The position numbers and the translations under genes were made by a program. This document shows positions 61,152 through 64,000 of a DNA stretch of 64,000 bases, piece by piece. The stretch's first letter is position 1. The number at the start of each line of letters is the position of its first letter. Below the pieces are notes generated by a model, which saw nothing but the letters and a program-made list of their open reading frames with translations, had not been told where the DNA came from and searched no databases. Source of the stretch: UBA1422 sp041752735 (GTDB lineage Bacteria; Bacillota; Clostridia; Peptostreptococcales; Anaerovoracaceae); assembly GCA_041752735.1 (NCBI GenBank), contig JBGSVW010000024.1, forward strand, positions 1 to 64,000. The letters run 5' to 3'.

Positions 61152-61844
61152 CTACTCAAGAATCTTGCCTTTTGCTTCTTCAATCTGACGGGCTTCGTCT
61201 ACAGCAGATAAAATAAAAATTTCAACATATCGTCGAACTTCAATTTGGTCCCGTTTTGATAGCGTCTCAATGAGTCCTTCAAGTTTCACCTTGTCAAGAT
61301 GCTTGTACATCTCATTTATTGTCAATCTGTCCTTTTCTGCCTTCTTTTTCCGATCTTTATTAATTATCATTTTATGTAATAAGAAAGCTTCTGGACTAGG
61401 AATTTCAATTGAAAATCCATAGTAATTAATCGATATTGTATTTGCCAGCAACATATCCATATGGTGTAAGGTTTGAGCCATGACTCCAAGATTTGTCCTT
61501 AAGGCTATTTCGTTACCAGCGCCCCGCTTTGAAAGCAGAAATTCTACCTCAAGGCTACCCGGTAGAAGTAATTTTGTGATGCCTGTCAATCTCTCATGTT
61601 CAATTTGATAACCTTCCTCTTTTGCAAGTTGTGGTAAATTGACTCCGAGTCTTGGGGATTTCAAATTCTTTATGAGCACATCTAAATCCAAGGTCTTGAT
61701 ACTCGCAGAGTAGGACGGCAGCACTCCAGCCTCTATGTACAGATACTCGGCCCAAGAGCCCACAATAATAATATGCGAAATGCAGTCATTGTCATGGAGC
61801 AATTTGATAGTCTTAATAAAATCGCGGGCTTGTAATTTATTCAT
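61152..61844 (-). CDS. Nucleotidyltransferase-fold protein, AbiEii-like toxin candidate
   Basis: 230 residues starting MNKLQARDF (GGAAAGG upstream). Nucleotidyltransferase signature: GSWAEYLYIEAG then TLDLDVLI (DxD), and a later acidic residue in EVEFLL. The C-terminal half is helical and basic (KDRKKKAEKDR). It overlaps the upstream 103-codon gene by 8 bases, a typical antidote-toxin layout. Transfer of nucleotides to tRNA or protein is known for such toxins; here it is inference. Confidence 0.7.
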   Translation of the reverse strand: MNKLQARDFIKTIKLLHDNDCISHIIIVGSWAEYLYIEAGVLPSYSASIKTLDLDVLIKNLKSPRLGVNLPQLAKEEGYQIEHERLTGITKLLLPGSLEVEFLLSKRGAGNEIALRTNLGVMAQTLHHMDMLLANTISINYYGFSIEIPSPEAFLLHKMIINKDRKKKAEKDRLTINEMYKHLDKVKLEGLIETLSKRDQIEVRRYVEIFILSAVDEARQIEEAKGKILE

Positions 61845-62148
61845 TCGTCTTAGCCTTTCCAAGTGCTGCGGCTAGTTTTTCTTGCTCAACTTTCATTTCC
61901 TTTATCTTTTGATCAAGGTTTTTCCTATGTTTAAGTAAGATTTTATATGATTCTAGTTCGCCTTTTTTGATGTGTTTTGAAACAATCTTATTGTGTTCCC
62001 TCTTTTGTAAATAGTAGTAAGTGCCATTTCCGATTTTCTTTTCGGAAATATATCCTTTAGGTAAATCTATCAGTTCCTCCCTAATCAGATTGATGCCTCT
62101 TTCCAAACGATTGTATTCTTCTAATAATATTTCATCTAAAATAGTCAT
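61837..62148 (-). CDS. Small helical partner of the nucleotidyltransferase (DUF6788-like)
   Basis: 103 residues. N-terminal helical part, then GYISEKKIGNGTYYYLQKRE, a small beta motif seen in DUF6788-like proteins, then a coiled helix rich in Lys/Glu. First gene of the pair, with its own consensus promoter and repeated operator boxes, consistent with an autoregulating antitoxin. Family recognition is tentative. Confidence 0.6.
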   Translation of the reverse strand: MTILDEILLEEYNRLERGINLIREELIDLPKGYISEKKIGNGTYYYLQKREHNKIVSKHIKKGELESYKILLKHRKNLDQKIKEMKVEQEKLAAALGKAKTNE

Positions 62149-62161
62149 TTACAGCACTCCT

Positions 62162-62257
62162 TTAACCTACATATCATACATATTTTTATTTTGTAGGTTA
62201 ACCACATTATAAAAAAAATAACCTACTTTGTCAACACATTACTGTATTGTAGGTTAA
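62162..62257 (-). promoter_or_regulatory. Consensus promoter with four TAACCTAC operator boxes
   Basis: Minus strand TTGACA and TATAAT separated by 17 bases (62206-62234). Boxes: TTAACCTAC at 62162, GTAGGTTA at 62193, TAACCTAC at 62219 and GTAGGTTAA at 62249. They alternate in orientation as two inverted pairs, the second pair covering the promoter and the other its downstream flank. Confidence 0.75.
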
Positions 62258-62291
62258 TATTGCATGCGGTTATTAATCCAAATAACTATCG

Positions 62292-62636
62292 TTATCCTAA
62301 TATGTCACCTTTGTTGACTGCTTGATCAGTGCCAATCAAAACAACGCCTTGTGATGCATACACCCCCAATATAAGCACTTCAGAGATGAAATCAGCAATT
62401 TGCTTTGGTGGAAAGTTCACCACACAAAGAACTTGTTTGCCCACCAGTTCGCTGGCTTCATAGCACTTCGTAATTTGTGCGCTGGATTTTTTGATGCCGA
62501 TTTCTTCGCCAAAATCAACCCACACTTTGTATGCCGGCATTTTAGCTTTTTCAAACCGCTCCGCTGACACGATTTCACCCACCCGGATATCAACCTTTGC
62601 GAAGTCATCAAATGTAATCAACTCTTTCATGTCCAT
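62292..62636 (-). CDS. csaA: CsaA-like tRNA-binding domain protein
   Basis: 114 residues, an OB-fold tRNA-binding domain as in CsaA and the methionyl-tRNA synthetase C-terminus: DIRVGEIVSAERFEKA, KQVLCVVNFPPKQIADFISEVLILG and GDILG. CsaA is a dimeric chaperone-like protein that can bind tRNA. It starts 12 bases after the pylSn stop, so it is probably co-transcribed with the pyrrolysine genes. Confidence 0.88.
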   Translation of the reverse strand: MDMKELITFDDFAKVDIRVGEIVSAERFEKAKMPAYKVWVDFGEEIGIKKSSAQITKCYEASELVGKQVLCVVNFPPKQIADFISEVLILGVYASQGVVLIGTDQAVNKGDILG

Positions 62637-62648
62637 TTTACCCTGCCT

Positions 62649-62981
62649 TTATTCTTTGTTTCGGTTTTGCAGATCACTGCCATAATGTTCAGAAAAGAAA
62701 GTAGCCGAGTATTTTTCCATCTTCCATTCAGGCACTTTGCAGTCGGGGCAAGGGGTGAAAACCCACTTGTTTCTCAGCCACCTGGCAGCTCTGGATTTTC
62801 TGGAATTATAGATACGGAAAGACTTGCCACAGTGGGTGGTGACAATGGCAACATTGCCCCTCACATCCATGTCGCGAATGCCATGGAGCATGCCACTTTT
62901 GGAGGGCCAAAGTTTCATTTTATCCAGGAGCAGGAATAGCTCCGTTCTTTTGCGGTAATACCTTTTTTTGTCGTCGCTCAT
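62649..62981 (-). CDS. pylSn: Pyrrolysyl-tRNA synthetase N-terminal protein PylSn
   Basis: 110 residues matching the separate N-terminal domain of bacterial pyrrolysyl-tRNA synthetase: LWPSKSGMLHGIRDMDV, THCGKSFRIYNSRKSRAARWLR and a metal site CPDC preceded by a conserved HCG. It binds tRNA-Pyl and assists the catalytic PylSc protein. Ribosome site AAAAGGAAATC. It follows pylD by 42 bases. Confidence 0.9.
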   Translation of the reverse strand: MSDDKKRYYRKRTELFLLLDKMKLWPSKSGMLHGIRDMDVRGNVAIVTTHCGKSFRIYNSRKSRAARWLRNKWVFTPCPDCKVPEWKMEKYSATFFSEHYGSDLQNRNKE

Positions 62982-63023
62982 GATTTCCTTTTCAGCCTCG
63001 TGTCGGCTTGACAGGTTATTATT

Positions 63024-63812
63024 TTATAGTGCCATGGCCAGCATGGTTGCCGTGCCGATATCCAGCATATCGTGTACCAATTGGTTTTTAAATAAGTTAG
63101 CCGCCTCTGCGTCCAATCCCAGAGGGATGCCGGGTGCCACAATCAGCGCTTCTGGAGAAAGCATATCCTTATGAATCCATGCCGATTGCGGGGTTGCCTC
63201 TAAAATATATGGAAAGTGGATGATATCCTGGGGACGATTGGGTTTCCCCTGGAATGGGTCCTTATCAAAAACCGTCACCCTGGCACCTTTTGTCAACAGA
63301 ATTTCTTCCGCGTGTTTGCCTACCGGGCCATAGCCCAAAACCAACACCGGTGCGGCTTTCATATCTGCGCCTCTTTTCCTCATCATCGCTTCCAGCGCGG
63401 CAACATAGCCGGCAGCAGTGGACAGATTGTTTTCACCGATTTGATTGGTCTTCGTGTTGATGGCCAAAAAGCGATCATCGTCAGCGATAAAAATCAAATC
63501 GGCTCCGGAGGAATATGCTTCATAGATGCCATTGACATCGGATTTTTCGGTGACAATACAGTTGAATCCGGTAGTCCGAAGGATTGCTGCCACAGACTGG
63601 GCAAACTGACCAATGACGCCCAGTCCGGCGGTGACGGGTACCGCCGCGATCAAAACGTCACCGCTAAGCCGCCGCAACTCCGAAGGCTCCCGGCCGGCGG
63701 CTTTGGCAGCCAGCTCAAGCAAAGACAGTCCTGTTTTCTCTTTCAGTTCCAGGTCCCGTCTTTGGCAACCTTCTTCCATATCCAAAATCCATTCTGTAAT
63801 GAGTCTTGTCAC
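63024..63812 (-). CDS. pylD: Pyrrolysine biosynthesis dehydrogenase PylD
   Basis: 262 residues starting GTG after GGAGACATT. Matches archaeal and bacterial PylD: VPVTAGLGVIGQFAQSVAAI, DVNGIYEAYSSGADLIFIADDD, dinucleotide motif LVLGYGPVGKHAEEIL, APGIPLGL and the end LDIGTATMLAMAL. It oxidises the PylC product to form the pyrroline ring of pyrrolysine. It lies directly after pylSc. Confidence 0.93.
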   Translation of the reverse strand: MTRLITEWILDMEEGCQRRDLELKEKTGLSLLELAAKAAGREPSELRRLSGDVLIAAVPVTAGLGVIGQFAQSVAAILRTTGFNCIVTEKSDVNGIYEAYSSGADLIFIADDDRFLAINTKTNQIGENNLSTAAGYVAALEAMMRKRGADMKAAPVLVLGYGPVGKHAEEILLTKGARVTVFDKDPFQGKPNRPQDIIHFPYILEATPQSAWIHKDMLSPEALIVAPGIPLGLDAEAANLFKNQLVHDMLDIGTATMLAMAL

Positions 63813-63821
63813 AATGTCTCC

Positions 63822-64000
63822 TTAAAGTTTCAGTGGGATGCCATCAAGGTAGGCAATGCTTTTGCCGGCCCGCTTGATGGTCAGGTATTCTCCTTTGAGC
63901 ATGGCGATTCGTTCCAGACCCAGCCCGATCCCAACCCAAGGGTCGAAGATGCCCCATTGCGGATCCAAGGGATGGGGTCCATAAGCGCCGGAAGCCAACT
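63822..64000 (-). CDS. pylS: Pyrrolysyl-tRNA synthetase catalytic subunit PylSc, C-terminal end
   Basis: Partial gene leaving the window on the right; the last 59 residues are visible: SGAYGPHPLDPQWGIFDPW, VGIGLGLERIAMLKG, IKRAGKSIAYLDGIPLKL. This equals the C-terminal class II motif 3 region of PylS (GxGLER and the end NGISTNL). It charges tRNA-Pyl with pyrrolysine. Its stop is 9 bases before the pylD start. Confidence 0.9.
   Translation of the reverse strand, partial: LASGAYGPHPLDPQWGIFDPWVGIGLGLERIAMLKGEYLTIKRAGKSIAYLDGIPLKL

Overview
The window looks like chromosome of an anaerobic Bacillota of the Clostridia type (inference). Supporting signs are a desulfoferrodoxin, a glycyl-radical enzyme with its activase, a Na+-decarboxylase beta subunit, AddB-type recombination, sigma-54 activators with sensory PAS/GAF domains, strong AGGAGG ribosome sites and a bacterial split pyrrolysyl-tRNA synthetase. 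Most genes are on the minus strand. No insertion sequence, prophage or CRISPR array was seen.

1-7 kb: a beta-keto acid module (BKACE, 3-hydroxyacyl-CoA-dehydrogenase-like enzyme, thiolase, CoA-transferase A/B, OFA-type MFS carrier, start of a 2Fe-2S protein) around a LysR regulator. Both operons carry the same 30-bp upstream element (26/30 identical). 7-12 kb: an operon of a methyltransferase, a 35-residue Cys-rich peptide absent from ordinary gene lists, a radical SAM/SPASM protein with a second Cys-rich domain, a thioredoxin-thioredoxin reductase fusion and desulfoferrodoxin. It resembles a peptide-modification (RiPP-like) system and is the best candidate for something undescribed. 12-21 kb: a sigma-54 controlled cluster of a PFL-like glycyl-radical enzyme (frameshifted and lacking one of the two PFL active-site cysteines), its activase, an enolase-superfamily enzyme, a BCCT carrier and a small VOC-like protein.

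21-36 kb: complete urease genes (ureABCEFGD) downstream of an NhaC-family carrier, an amidohydrolase and a small Cys-rich protein, apparently one sigma-54 driven unit. A second amidohydrolase/NhaC pair lies divergently, with two regulators in between. 36-37 kb: tRNA-Ala and tRNA-Thr plus a duplicated tRNA-end/terminator/inverted T-arm module. 37-54 kb: mostly housekeeping (addB, HAD phosphatase, FmdE-like, oadB-like, prfB with +1 frameshift, secA, CorC-like, acyl-CoA synthetase with an E2-like acyltransferase, FHA-FtsW fusion with a PBP).

54-61 kb: an SDR, rsgA with an elaborate leader (19-codon peptide, terminator, four tandem hairpins, 83-codon ORF), then an aminotransferase/SDR operon with a sigma-54 promoter and a divergent activator. 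61-64 kb: a toxin-antitoxin-like nucleotidyltransferase pair with repeated operator boxes, then pylSc-pylD-pylSn followed by a csaA-like gene. The organism therefore probably encodes pyrrolysine, although UAG also serves as an ordinary stop in at least seven genes here, including secA.
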